64,000 nt of DNA from Siphonobacter curvatus (GTDB lineage: Bacteria; Bacteroidota; Bacteroidia; Cytophagales; Spirosomataceae), in NCBI RefSeq assembly GCF_002943425.1, contig NZ_PTRA01000001.1, positions 1,674,001 to 1,738,000 on the forward strand, given 5' to 3'. The first letter of the stretch is position 1; each line of letters begins with the position of its first letter. The notes below the pieces were generated by a model. The model was not told the origin of the DNA and ran no database searches. It was given only the letters and a program-made list of their open reading frames with translations. Made by a program: the position numbers and the translations under genes. This document shows, piece after piece, positions 36,061 to 45,439 of this stretch.

Positions 36061-37524
36061 TTAATCCTCCAGCCGTTTTCCAGCGGTCTCTTTAATGTAA
36101 ATCATTCCGACAATAAAGGTCATAGCGGTCAGGAAAATAGGGTAATAAACACCGGCAAATTTTGAGCCAGTTAAACTACCCAACCAGGTCGCAACAAAAG
36201 GAGAACAGCCACCAAAAATACCGTTTGCAACGTTATACGGAATGGAAAGCGACGTGTATCGGATTTTAGTTGGAAATAACTCTACCAGAAATGCGGCAAT
36301 CGGTCCGTAAGCCATGGTGGCGAATAGTACCTGAATGAAAACCAACAAGCCTAACAACCAGAGGGTTTGCGTGGGCAGACGGACTTCCGTTCGTTCATCT
36401 ACTTGTTGATTAGGTAGTTTTACAGTAGTCTGAGTAATCACTTTGCCATCTTCAAAGGTGGTTACTTTCGAAGTATCCTTAATTACGGTCTGAAGAATCG
36501 TCCCTCCATTTACCAGTCGATCCATACCTTGGTAGAGGGGATACAAAAACAGACTAGCCCCCAACAGTCCGGCCATCATCACTTTCTTTCGGCCAATTTT
36601 ATCGGATAGGGCACCAAAGATGACGAAAAAGGGCGTAGCACAGGTAACGGCAATGGCCATGACGGTTTGAGCCGATCCGTACTCAACATTCAGAATTTTA
36701 GTAATAAAGATCTGAGCGTAAAACTGACTCGTATGCCAGATGGCTCCCTGCCCAATGATGGCTCCGAACATCGCAATCAGCATCAGTTTGACGTTATCGC
36801 GGCTCTTGAAACTATCGCGGAGGGGTGTTTTGGATAGATTTCCTTCCTTTTTGAGTTTAGCAAACGCGGGCGACTCATCCATGTTTCGCCGGATGAAGTA
36901 GGAGAGTACTACCAAAGCTCCCGATAAAGCAAAAGGCAATCGCCAGCCCCAGTCATTGAAGGCTGATTTACCGAGGGTATACTGACAACCCAAAATCACC
37001 AGAATGGATACGAAGAAGCCAATGGAAGCCGTCGTTTGAATGAAACTGGTATATCGTCCCCGTTGGTTATCGGGCGAGTGTTCGGCGACATAGGTCGCCG
37101 CTCCACCGTATTCACCGCCTAAGGCCAATCCCTGTAAAACGCGTAAAACCAGTAATAAAACCGGAGCCATCAAGCCAATGGAAGCATATTGGGGAATAAA
37201 AGCAATGGCGAACGTACTGCCGCCCATGAGCACCAGCGTCACTAGAAACGTGTACTTGCGGCCAATCATATCACCTAATCGACCAAATACGACCGCTCCA
37301 AAGGGGCGGGCCACAAAACCAGCTCCGTGTGTTGCCAGGGTACTCAAGAAAGCGGCGGTAGGGTTATCCGGTGGGAAAAATTTAGTGGAAATAATGGCGG
37401 CTAGACTGCCAAAAATGTAGAAATCGTACCATTCGATGACTGTACCGGCCGAAGAGGCAAAAATCACTTCCCACAATCGACGCTTCGTAACGTTTGGGCC
37501 GTTTGGTAAACTTTTGGTTTGCAT
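36061..37524 (-). CDS. MFS transporter, metabolite:H+ symporter (MHS) type
   Basis: A 12-segment major facilitator of the MHS branch (ProP/ShiA/KgtP-like). Signature blocks are GTVIEWYDFYIFG in TM1, FVARPFGAVVFGRLGD and GRKYTFLVTL around loop 2-3, and GGEYGGAATYVAEHSP, which is diagnostic. I use the ATG at 37524 (487 residues) rather than the upstream TTG at 37566. A hydrophilic insert of about 50 residues (VIKDTSKVTTFEDGKV to RTEVRLP) sits between two C-terminal-half helices. The substrate is likely a small organic acid or zwitterion but cannot be named. Confidence 0.93.
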   Translation of the reverse strand: MQTKSLPNGPNVTKRRLWEVIFASSAGTVIEWYDFYIFGSLAAIISTKFFPPDNPTAAFLSTLATHGAGFVARPFGAVVFGRLGDMIGRKYTFLVTLVLMGGSTFAIAFIPQYASIGLMAPVLLLVLRVLQGLALGGEYGGAATYVAEHSPDNQRGRYTSFIQTTASIGFFVSILVILGCQYTLGKSAFNDWGWRLPFALSGALVVLSYFIRRNMDESPAFAKLKKEGNLSKTPLRDSFKSRDNVKLMLIAMFGAIIGQGAIWHTSQFYAQIFITKILNVEYGSAQTVMAIAVTCATPFFVIFGALSDKIGRKKVMMAGLLGASLFLYPLYQGMDRLVNGGTILQTVIKDTSKVTTFEDGKVITQTTVKLPNQQVDERTEVRLPTQTLWLLGLLVFIQVLFATMAYGPIAAFLVELFPTKIRYTSLSIPYNVANGIFGGCSPFVATWLGSLTGSKFAGVYYPIFLTAMTFIVGMIYIKETAGKRLED

Positions 37525-37639
37525 GAATAGAGGTTTAAGAAATACTAGAGGCTGCGTTTTTCCCAAAATAATGTTATTTCGTTGAATATTGGATGTAAAA
37601 GCCCCGATTGGTCGCTGATTTACGTCTGCTTTTTATCTT

Positions 37640-38842
37640 ATGTCACTGATTACCACTCTTACCCGACCCGAAGTTCAGGCGTTTATTCAGCAACACCAGC
37701 ATGACGACTGGCAGAAATTACTGCTCGGGGCTTCCCGGTACCCAGATCTGCCCATTCGGGAAATAGCCCAGCAGATTCAATGCGGCCAGAAAGCCCGGAC
37801 AAAATTGCCCCATTGGGCCGCTCAACCGGGCGTTCTTTTTCCGAGTATACTTTCATTGGAGCAATCTTCTTCCGAACGAACCGCTTACTGGAAGGCAAAT
37901 CTCATGCAGGGCGATCGGTACGCCGATTTAACGGGGGGGATGGGTGTCGATTTCTGGGCGGCTAGTGCCCAATTCAAGCGGGCTACGTACTGCGAACAAC
38001 AAACGGAATTGGCCGAATTGACGGAATACAATTTTACTCAGTTAGGTAGGAATGAGGGCATTACGTGGGTAAAAGGAAACGGAATGAACTGGCTCGAACA
38101 AAGTACCGAAACTTTCGACTGGCTTTATCTGGATCCGGCTCGGCGGGACCGCAGTAGCCAGAAGGTAGTCCAGTTAGCCGATTGTGAACCGAATGTACTG
38201 GAACATAAAGATTTATTGTTAGGAAAAGCAGCGGATGTCCTGGTGAAAGTTTCACCCATGCTGGACATTGATCTGGCAGTGAAACAACTGGATTGCGTAG
38301 CTCACGTCTACGTGGTAGCCGTGGATGATGAAGTGAAAGAATTGCTACTGCACTTGCGAAACGCACCGCAGGAACCTGAAATTACAGCGGTAAACCTGCT
38401 ACGAAATGGGCAGGAGCAGCGTTTCTCCTTCCGACGGTCGGAAGAGCAGTCCCATACCGCTCCTTTTTCTCAACCCCTGACGTACCTCTACGAACCCAAT
38501 GCGGCCCTGTTGAAAGCCGGAGCGTTTAAACGAATAGCCCAGGGAGGCTTGTATAAGTTGGCTCCGAGTAGTCACCTGTATACTTCGGAGGCACTCGTAC
38601 CCGATTTTCCCGGTCGAACGTTTCGAATAACAGCGGTAACGAAGGCCGATAAAAAAGAGATTCGGCGATGGGTGCCCGAAGGAAAAGCGAACCTGACGGT
38701 ACGTAACTTTCCCATGAGTGTCGCGGATCTTCGTAAAAAGCTTAATCTAAGTGAGGGGGGGAACCAGTACTTATTTGCTACCAGTGATCAGCGGCAAAAT
38801 AAGCTTATCCTGATCACCGAAAAAGTACACGCCACACACTAA
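37640..38842 (+). CDS. Class I SAM methyltransferase with THUMP-like domain
   Basis: A 400-residue protein with an N-terminal helical region, a Rossmann methyltransferase core (motif I YADLTGGMGVDFW, acidic block LYLDPARRD) and a C-terminal THUMP-like domain (about 300-400; ITAVTKADKKEIRRW). The architecture resembles RNA methyltransferases, and DPARRD takes the place of an N-6 or C-type methylation motif IV. No substrate can be assigned. It is divergent from the MHS transporter and stands alone. Confidence 0.9.
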   Translation: MSLITTLTRPEVQAFIQQHQHDDWQKLLLGASRYPDLPIREIAQQIQCGQKARTKLPHWAAQPGVLFPSILSLEQSSSERTAYWKANLMQGDRYADLTGGMGVDFWAASAQFKRATYCEQQTELAELTEYNFTQLGRNEGITWVKGNGMNWLEQSTETFDWLYLDPARRDRSSQKVVQLADCEPNVLEHKDLLLGKAADVLVKVSPMLDIDLAVKQLDCVAHVYVVAVDDEVKELLLHLRNAPQEPEITAVNLLRNGQEQRFSFRRSEEQSHTAPFSQPLTYLYEPNAALLKAGAFKRIAQGGLYKLAPSSHLYTSEALVPDFPGRTFRITAVTKADKKEIRRWVPEGKANLTVRNFPMSVADLRKKLNLSEGGNQYLFATSDQRQNKLILITEKVHATH

Positions 38843-38957
38843 GTATTTTTATTTAATTTTTTCGTACCGATTGTTTTTTAGCATACATTCGATGGGACGA
38901 TAACCCAGCTAACGCAGGCTCTGTCCTTTGTTCTATTCCATCTTAGTTTTATAAAAA

Positions 38958-39644
38958 ATGATTCGTAAGACCATGAAAATGTTACCTGTATTGGGCTTGT
39001 TACTACTGGGATCAGTAGTCTCCGCTCAGGTTTCGGTGAAACCCGTTGAACAGGAAATTGCCAAAGTAAAGCGGACGGGTTATGTGACGACATCGTCGGT
39101 TGCTGAGAAAATTATTGAAGAAGCCTGGAAGAAGAAACTCAGTCAATACGGACGGGTACTGAGTGATCGGGGAGGAGTATATAAAGTGGAATACGCCAAA
39201 GTGCCCTTCTACGATAAAAATGTACTGATTGTTAGTCAGCTGGATACCCGGCGGGGCAGTACGTCTATCTTCATGTCCGTTGATTTGGGGAATTATGAAT
39301 ACGCTTCGAGTACCAACAATTACGGACGCGAGGTAGAAGATATTCTGCGGGATTTCCACAAAGACATTGATTACCAGTCGCAGGTAGCCGAGGCGGATAA
39401 GGGGCTCAAAGAAGCCAACGACAAACAGCGGGAGGTGGTACGGAAATCGGAGCGTAATATTCGCAACCTGAAGGATAATCGTTCCGAAAAGATCAAGTTG
39501 CTGAAACGGCTTGAAGACAATGAAAAGGAGTTGATTCAACTCAAGGCCGACAGTGTACAATTATATAGTGATGTACAACAGGTAAACCAGCAGGTAGAAG
39601 ACCAAAAGAAGAACGCTGATACGGTGAAGAACCGAAAACCTTAA
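38958..39644 (+). CDS. Exported coiled-coil protein of unknown function
   Basis: A 228-residue protein with a signal peptide (to about VSAQ, residue 24). Residues 25-125 are a compact alpha/beta region (GYVTTSSVAEKIIEEAWKKKLSQYG, KVPFYDKNVLIVSQ), and 130-220 a long charged coiled coil rich in Lys, Glu, Asp and Gln. I do not recognise a family. The architecture suggests a periplasmic protein that binds itself or other envelope components. A very strong terminator follows. Confidence 0.78.
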   Translation: MIRKTMKMLPVLGLLLLGSVVSAQVSVKPVEQEIAKVKRTGYVTTSSVAEKIIEEAWKKKLSQYGRVLSDRGGVYKVEYAKVPFYDKNVLIVSQLDTRRGSTSIFMSVDLGNYEYASSTNNYGREVEDILRDFHKDIDYQSQVAEADKGLKEANDKQREVVRKSERNIRNLKDNRSEKIKLLKRLEDNEKELIQLKADSVQLYSDVQQVNQQVEDQKKNADTVKNRKP

Positions 39645-39653
39645 TGAAGTTCA

Positions 39654-39691
39654 AGCGAAGGCCCTCGGCAATGCTGCCGAGGGCCTTCGCT
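39654..39691. terminator. Perfect 17-bp bidirectional terminator
   Basis: Arms 39654-39670 and 39675-39691 with a 4-nt loop, between two convergent genes, with T residues on the plus-strand side. Confidence 0.9.
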
Positions 39692-39692
39692 T

Positions 39693-42035
39693 TTAATTAC
39701 CTTCCCGATAAAAAACCCGGCTTACTCGTTCTCCTACGTTTGTTAGAATTTCGTAGGGAATGGTACCACTCCAGGAAGCCAGATCGCGAATGGAGGGATA
39801 ATCCCCAAAAATGATCACTTCGTCCCCTTCCGAGCAGTCCACATCTGTCACATCTACCATACTCATGTCCATGCAGATATTTCCAACGATGGGGCATAAC
39901 TGGCCATGGATCAGTACCTTCCCGGTACCTCGACTGAATTTACGGTCGAAGCCGTCGGCGTAACCAATAGCAATGGTGGCAATCCGGGAATCCCGGGAGA
40001 GTACGCCCCGGCGACCATAGCCGACCGTTTCGGTTTTGGGGACTTCCTTGATCTGTGAAATCACCGTTTTAAGCGTACCAACCGTTTTCAGGTTTTCCTG
40101 ATCCTCCGGTAAGACCGCCGTACCGTATAACCCTTTACCGAGCCGAATCATGTCGAAGCGGGCTTCGGGAAAACGGGCCAGTCCCGGCGAATTCGCCAGG
40201 TGTCGAATGGGCTGGTAGGGGAGAACGGCCGTAATGCGGTCGGCCATAAACGTATACCGGGCAATTTGCTGATGCGTGAAAGCATCGTGCTCGGCTTCGT
40301 CGGCGGCCGCCAGGTGGCTAAAAATAGAAGCAATACGAATTTCCGGATGCTGACTGATTTGATCGGTTAGCCAGTCCAGGTGTTTTTCTTCAAAACCCAG
40401 TCGGTGCATCCCCGTATCCACTTTGATGTGAACGGAAGTGGAAAGCTGACGGTCGCCGAGAAAATCAACAAATTCCTGCCAATGGCGGGGACTGTAAATT
40501 TCCGGTTCCAGCTGGTAATCGAGTACCTGCTGAAAATTCTCCGGCGAGGTATTCAAAATCAGAATGGGCAGCTGAATACCGGCTTTACGCAAACGAACGC
40601 CTTCGTCCGGATACGCTACGGCAAGGTAATCGACGCGGTGGAATTGTAAGAGATTCGCTACTTCCTCGATACCGCTTCCGTAGGCAAAGGCCTTCACCAT
40701 GACCATGATTTTGGTCTGACGGCCAATTTTTTCCCGGAAATAATTTAGGTTATGGGATAAAGCATCCAGGTTTACTTCCAGAATGGTTCCGTGCGTTCGC
40801 AGCGAAAGTTTCCGAATGATATCTTCAAAGTGGAAGGTACGGGCCCCTTTGACCAGCACGACACTGTCACTAAAATCAGAGGTACGGTATTTTGCCAGAA
40901 AGGCTTCGGTACTTTCAAAAAACTTCGCGGGTAAGGCAAAGGCCATCTGGTTGCGTTGCAGGGCTTCGCCGATGCCGATCAACTGATTCACGCCTTTGTC
41001 TTTCAGGAGTTGGGCAATCTGCGTATACAACTCGCTCTCGTTTACCCCGCTTTGCAGCAGATCGGAAAGTATGACCACTTTGTGCGGACGTTCGTGCTGA
41101 TTCGACAGAAAATCCAAGGCCATTTTCAGACCAGCCAGATCATTATTGTAACTGTCATCAATCAGGTAACAGTCATTGATGCCTTCTTTCAACTCCAGTC
41201 GCATCGATACGGGACGCAGGGCGTAAATGCGTCGCTGAATTTCATCCTCTGAAATTCTAAAATGCCGTAAGAGGGCAATGCAGTGGTTGAGGTTTTCCCA
41301 CCAGGCCTGACTGATGTTACTCTGCGTGGTGAAAGGATGCCAGGCTTCGGTTTTCGACCAGCCGAGAATCTGGCAATCCGCGGGCAGAAAGTCGGGCAAT
41401 TCCGCCGTGATTTCCGTAAAGTCGAGGCAGTACACGAAAGTTTTGACGTGACGGAATAGCTCCAGCTTTTCCCGGATTTTCTGTCGGCGATCCTGAAACG
41501 CTTCGTCGTGGGCTGTACCGATATTAGTAAAAATGCCAATAGTTGGCTGGATTACTGTTTCCAGACGAGCCATTTCGCCGGGCTGTGAAATACCCGCTTC
41601 AAAAATGCCTAACGTATGATGGGCATCGAGCGACCACACGGACAGGGGTACGCCCAACTGGGAATTATAACTCTTGGGACTTCGGCAAATGACAAAGTCC
41701 GGACTGAGCAGCTGAGCCAGCCATTCTTTCACGATGGTTTTTCCGTTGGAACCCGTAATGCCAATAACGGGAATAGAAAAAGCCCGACGATGCTCGGCGG
41801 CTATTTCCTGTAAAGCATGAATGGCATTGGGCACCACATGAAACTGAGCCTTCGGAAAAGCCTGCGTCTGAAATGGGGCCTCTTCAATAACGAATTCCCG
41901 AACGCCTTTTCGGTATAACTCAGGAATAAAGGTATGTCCATCGTGGTGCGGTCCGCGGATGGCGAAAAATACGGAATCAGCGGGACTGCTAATCTGACGG
42001 CTGTCGGTAAGTAAATAGCGAGCAGAAATGGTCAT
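39693..42035 (-). CDS. Bifunctional MurF ligase / alanine racemase fusion
   Basis: A 780-residue fusion of two peptidoglycan enzymes. Residues 1 to about 405 are MurF, which adds D-Ala-D-Ala to UDP-MurNAc-tripeptide using ATP; its P-loop is GITGSNGKT at 92-100. Residues about 411-780 are a PLP-dependent alanine racemase that makes D-Ala; the PLP lysine is Lys448 in VMVKAFAYGSG, and GNICMDMSMVDVT is the second barrel signature. The fusion couples D-Ala supply to the ligation step that consumes its dimer; Ddl is still needed and is not in this window. Fused MurF-Alr proteins are known in Bacteroidota. Confidence 0.96.
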   Translation of the reverse strand: MTISARYLLTDSRQISSPADSVFFAIRGPHHDGHTFIPELYRKGVREFVIEEAPFQTQAFPKAQFHVVPNAIHALQEIAAEHRRAFSIPVIGITGSNGKTIVKEWLAQLLSPDFVICRSPKSYNSQLGVPLSVWSLDAHHTLGIFEAGISQPGEMARLETVIQPTIGIFTNIGTAHDEAFQDRRQKIREKLELFRHVKTFVYCLDFTEITAELPDFLPADCQILGWSKTEAWHPFTTQSNISQAWWENLNHCIALLRHFRISEDEIQRRIYALRPVSMRLELKEGINDCYLIDDSYNNDLAGLKMALDFLSNQHERPHKVVILSDLLQSGVNESELYTQIAQLLKDKGVNQLIGIGEALQRNQMAFALPAKFFESTEAFLAKYRTSDFSDSVVLVKGARTFHFEDIIRKLSLRTHGTILEVNLDALSHNLNYFREKIGRQTKIMVMVKAFAYGSGIEEVANLLQFHRVDYLAVAYPDEGVRLRKAGIQLPILILNTSPENFQQVLDYQLEPEIYSPRHWQEFVDFLGDRQLSTSVHIKVDTGMHRLGFEEKHLDWLTDQISQHPEIRIASIFSHLAAADEAEHDAFTHQQIARYTFMADRITAVLPYQPIRHLANSPGLARFPEARFDMIRLGKGLYGTAVLPEDQENLKTVGTLKTVISQIKEVPKTETVGYGRRGVLSRDSRIATIAIGYADGFDRKFSRGTGKVLIHGQLCPIVGNICMDMSMVDVTDVDCSEGDEVIIFGDYPSIRDLASWSGTIPYEILTNVGERVSRVFYREGN

Positions 42036-42131
42036 GTACTGCGAATAAAAACGATACGATAATGAAAGTCCGGCGTTACTACGGGTTCGTAATGTATAAA
42101 CAAAGCAACGAAGGAACCAACAAAAACGTTA

Positions 42132-43211
42132 CTACAGCCAGTGTTTTCGCCGGAACCAGAGTAGCATGATCACGACCATCACCGCCATCAGACCCATCGC
42201 GAAAGGATAGCCATACCGCCAGTGTAATTCCGGCATATACTCAAAATTCATCCCATAGATACCCGCTACGAAGGTCAATGGCATGAAGATGACCGAGATG
42301 ATGGTCAGTACTTTCATTACATTGTTCAGCCGATTACTGATGGTCGAATTGTAGAGGTCCATCAGACTGGTCATCTGGTCGCGGTAGAGTTCTACGGTTT
42401 CGTTCACCTGATTGATGTGATCGTACAAATCCCGCAGATAAATTTCCGTATTGGCTGAAATCAGCGACTGCCCGTTCAGGGGAGCTTCCCGCGAAAGGCT
42501 CAGGGTAATTTCCCGAAGTGGCGTAACCACTTTCCGCATCACGCCCAGTTCGCGTTTAACGGTATAAATCTCTTCAAGGTGCTTCTGCTCGGCATTTTTA
42601 AACAGGGCTTCTTCGAGCCGATCCAGGTTTTCTTCTACGCAATCCAGCACCCGGAAATACTGATCTACCACTACATCCGCCAGGGCATACAGCAGATAGT
42701 CCGCCCCATTTTGCCGCGTTTTGCCGGCACCGGCTTCAATACGTTTTCGGATCACTTCAAAAATATCCCGGCTCCGTTCTTCCTGAAACGAAAGTACCCA
42801 GCTAGGCCCTAGTACCAGAGCTACGTGTTCGGGTTCTACCTCACGGGTATGGGGATTATATTCCAGCCACTTCAGTACGATGAACAGGGTGTTTTCTCCG
42901 AAAAACTCAAACTTGGGCTTTTGTAGCGTATTCAGAATATCCTCCTGCATAAGCGGGTGAAGCTGATACAGGCGGCCGATTTCAGCAATGACTTCGGGTT
43001 TATGAATACCGTCGATATTCAACCAGGTGATCCCCGTTGTCGAAGGGCTTGCTTCGGAATAGTTCTGTATAATTTTCTTTTGATGCCCTTCCAGCGTAAA
43101 ATCAATCCGGGTAATCTTGATTTGATTATCGAGGGGTAGCCCTATGTATTGAAGCGTACCGGGCGAAGTTCCCAGATTTTTACGCTCGATTTTATGCTTA
43201 CGTGAAGACAT
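42132..43211 (-). CDS. corA: CorA family magnesium/cobalt transporter
   Basis: A 359-residue CorA channel: a large cytosolic alpha/beta domain with a long stalk helix, then two C-terminal membrane helices. The GMN selectivity motif lies in AGIYGMNFEYMPE between them, followed by a short basic end (FRRKHWL). The pentamer imports Mg2+ and possibly Co2+ or Ni2+. Length is normal for the family. It is a single gene, 96 bp upstream of the MurF-Alr gene on the same strand; co-transcription is possible but not required. Confidence 0.95.
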   Translation of the reverse strand: MSSRKHKIERKNLGTSPGTLQYIGLPLDNQIKITRIDFTLEGHQKKIIQNYSEASPSTTGITWLNIDGIHKPEVIAEIGRLYQLHPLMQEDILNTLQKPKFEFFGENTLFIVLKWLEYNPHTREVEPEHVALVLGPSWVLSFQEERSRDIFEVIRKRIEAGAGKTRQNGADYLLYALADVVVDQYFRVLDCVEENLDRLEEALFKNAEQKHLEEIYTVKRELGVMRKVVTPLREITLSLSREAPLNGQSLISANTEIYLRDLYDHINQVNETVELYRDQMTSLMDLYNSTISNRLNNVMKVLTIISVIFMPLTFVAGIYGMNFEYMPELHWRYGYPFAMGLMAVMVVIMLLWFRRKHWL

Positions 43212-43402
43212 GAAGATACGAAGTGAGTGGACCGTTTCCTTAAAACGGGGCCAATGGTACGGAACTATAAACGTAAAACTTCGGGCTAGGTTTAGTACGG
43301 GGAGGGATATTTTAGAGCATCAAAAAACTTACGCAGTCCCGAACGTTGACCCAACGTTTAGGGTTTAAGTACTAAAGGCATAACATTTTTCTAAAACCGG
43401 CT

Positions 43403-43954
43403 ATGAAAGCAACGCTGCTGAGTTTGTTTATGGTCTGTACCATGGTTGTTATGGGCAGTTGCCAATCTCAATCACAGGATAAGAAGCCCAAGAAAATGGA
43501 CGTAAAAACGAAGAATCCCTATTACTCTCGCACCGATACTACAAAACTGAATGTATCCGATGCCGAATGGAAAAAAGTACTCGAACCCGAAGTATATGCC
43601 GTAGCTCGGGAAGCGGCCACCGAATGGGCCTTCCGGGGTAAGTACTGGAACTTTACGGGCCGCGGTACGTACTACTGTGCGGCGTGCGGCAATGCCCTGT
43701 TCAAGTCAGATGCGAAATTTGCCAGCAGTTGCGGATGGCCCAGCTTCTTCGAAACGATGCGGCCGCACAGCGTCGAGTACAAGGAAGATCGTTCGCACGG
43801 CATGAACCGTATCGAAGTTTTATGCGGACGTTGCGGAGGTCATTTGGGTCACCTGTTTGATGACGGTCCGGCTCCTACGCACAAACGCTATTGCATGAAC
43901 TCCGTCGTGATGGATTTTGAGCCGGACGATAAGAGCCAGCAGGCGGTGAAGTAG
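43403..43954 (+). CDS. msrB: Lipoprotein peptide-methionine (R)-S-oxide reductase
   Basis: MsrB reduces the R-epimer of methionine sulfoxide in proteins. The zinc site is C92-A-A-C95 and C141-G-R-C144; Cys164 in RYCMNS is the catalytic residue, and Cys110 in SSCGWPSF is a possible resolving cysteine. A lipobox (VMGSC, Cys20) in the signal peptide means the enzyme is exported and lipid-anchored, so it should repair envelope or surface proteins. Length of 183 includes a Lys-rich linker after the lipid Cys. It is a single gene with a strong terminator. Confidence 0.95.
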   Translation: MKATLLSLFMVCTMVVMGSCQSQSQDKKPKKMDVKTKNPYYSRTDTTKLNVSDAEWKKVLEPEVYAVAREAATEWAFRGKYWNFTGRGTYYCAACGNALFKSDAKFASSCGWPSFFETMRPHSVEYKEDRSHGMNRIEVLCGRCGGHLGHLFDDGPAPTHKRYCMNSVVMDFEPDDKSQQAVK

Positions 43955-44021
43955 GTGCATCGGTAGGAGAGAAGGTTTGAAAAGTTTAGGGTGAATACTC
44001 TTCTAGAAGACAGCATTACAA

Positions 44022-44065
44022 AACAGAAAGGGCGGTAAACTCTAGTTTACCGCCCTTTCTGTTTG
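44022..44065. terminator. Near-perfect 21-bp palindromic terminator
   Basis: Arms 44022-44042 and 44045-44065 are exact reverse complements separated by 2 nt. It lies between convergent msrB and the yebC-like gene. Confidence 0.85.
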
Positions 44066-44081
44066 TATCGATCAGTACCGA

Positions 44082-44798
44082 TTAACGCATGTTATGATAC
44101 ACGTTCTGAACGTCGTCGTCTTCCTCGATGCGTTCGATCAGTTTATCCATGTCAGCGGCTTCTTCTTCGGAGAGTTCTTTCGTATCGTTGGGGATACGCT
44201 CGAAATCGGCTCCCTGAATTTCGTAACCGTTCTCTTCCAAGAAATGTTGTAAGCCACCAAAAGCGGTGAATTCGCCGTAAATGATGACCTGATCCGTTTC
44301 TGGATCCAAAAATACTTCTTCCGCACCGAAATCAATCAGTTCGAGTTCCAGCTCTTCAATGTCCAGACCTGGCTTATTGGCAATCTTGAATACGGATTTG
44401 CGATCAAAGATGAAATCCAGCATACCAGAAGTACCCAGACTACCACCCAGCTTGTTAAAGTAGCTACGGATGTTGGCTACCGTCCGGTTGGTGTTGTCGG
44501 TCGTGCATTCAATCAAAACGGCGATACCGTGAGGGCCGTAGCCTTCGTATACTACCTCTTTGTAGTCTTCCTGATCTTTCGCCGTAGCTCGTTTAATGGC
44601 CCGATCTACGTTGTCTTTGGGCATGTTCGCCGCTTTCGCGTTTTGAATCATGGCCCGCAGGCGTGAATTGGAGTTGGGATCAGAACCACCACTTTTTACC
44701 GCCAGCGTAATGTCTTTACCGATTCGGGTAAAGGTTTTGGCCATTTGGCCCCATCGTTTGAACTTACGGGCTTTTCGGAATTCAAAAGCTCTTCCCAT
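44082..44798 (-). CDS. YebC/PmpR family translation or transcription factor
   Basis: A 238-residue YebC family protein: MGRAFEFRKARKFKRWGQMAK at the start, SGGSDPNSNSRLR, MPKDNVDRAIKRA and YEGYGPHGIAVLIECTTDN are diagnostic. The family has been described as transcriptional regulators (PmpR) and, more recently, as factors that help ribosomes through polyproline stalls. Two similar paralogues often exist; which role applies here is not shown by sequence. Confidence 0.95.
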   Translation of the reverse strand: MGRAFEFRKARKFKRWGQMAKTFTRIGKDITLAVKSGGSDPNSNSRLRAMIQNAKAANMPKDNVDRAIKRATAKDQEDYKEVVYEGYGPHGIAVLIECTTDNTNRTVANIRSYFNKLGGSLGTSGMLDFIFDRKSVFKIANKPGLDIEELELELIDFGAEEVFLDPETDQVIIYGEFTAFGGLQHFLEENGYEIQGADFERIPNDTKELSEEEAADMDKLIERIEEDDDVQNVYHNMR

Positions 44799-44860
44799 AC
44801 TAAGTAGTTAATCGTTATTGAGTTGTCCGTTACAAATTATTCCAGCGAACCTATTTTCTG

Positions 44861-44868
44861 CAAAAATA
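44861..44868 (-). promoter_or_regulatory. Candidate -7 box for the yebC-like gene
   Basis: On the minus strand TATTTTTG matches TAnnTTTG, about 62 nt upstream of the ATG; no matching -33 TTG is seen. Confidence 0.4.
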
Positions 44869-44957
44869 CAAGAAGTAGCCTCACTTCCGAATGCGTAGGG
44901 GCGGGAAGCTGGAATAGTCTTTTCGTTTTCTTAGGGAAACGAACTATTGATATTGTC

Positions 44958-45308
44958 ATGAATACGAACCAGGAAGAAAATCCCCGCAAAGAGCCCCAGC
45001 ATGATCTGGAGTGGCAGGAAGATAATCAGCACAAGCATCATTACCAAGCTCTGGAAAAACGTGACCCGGAAAAAGGATACAGCACCGACCCTGGTCAGGG
45101 TGATCCGGGCGTGAGCTATCCTCTTCGCGATGAGGACATGGACCGACAGGTACAAGACCCCGTAGCCGAAGCCGAGAACCTCAAGGAAAGCTACGAAATG
45201 GCCCACGATGAGGGCGGCGAGCAGCAGGAGGTTAAAAATGAAGAACCCGTCCCTATTGCCGATACCGTAATGACCGATCGAAAGGAATCGGCTGATCGGA
45301 AGGAATAA
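44958..45308 (+). CDS. Small acidic hydrophilic protein of unknown function
   Basis: The open frame extends upstream to 44823, but the ATG at 44958 gives a cleaner protein of 116 residues. It is rich in Glu, Asp, Gln, His and Lys with no hydrophobic segment and is probably disordered and cytosolic. No family recognised. Motif-like pieces are YPLRDEDMDRQVQDPV and LKESYEMAHDEGGEQ. Position before hsp20 and after a yebC-like gene hints at a stress-related regulon, but this is weak. A terminator follows immediately, supporting expression. Confidence 0.65.
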   Translation: MNTNQEENPRKEPQHDLEWQEDNQHKHHYQALEKRDPEKGYSTDPGQGDPGVSYPLRDEDMDRQVQDPVAEAENLKESYEMAHDEGGEQQEVKNEEPVPIADTVMTDRKESADRKE

Positions 45309-45344
45309 AAAAAGAGGCTTCTAATTAATAGAAGCCTCTTTTTT
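45308..45344 (+). terminator. Rho-independent terminator
   Basis: A perfect 16-bp stem (45308-45323 with 45329-45344) with a 5-nt loop and T residues at the end. Confidence 0.9.
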
Positions 45345-45439
45345 TATGAGTCTGAACGCCCCTTTGGGCGTCGGCAGATATTCTTAAGGTTAACGTTATT
45401 TTAAGCAATCTCAGGCCAAAAGAAAGACCAAACAATCAC

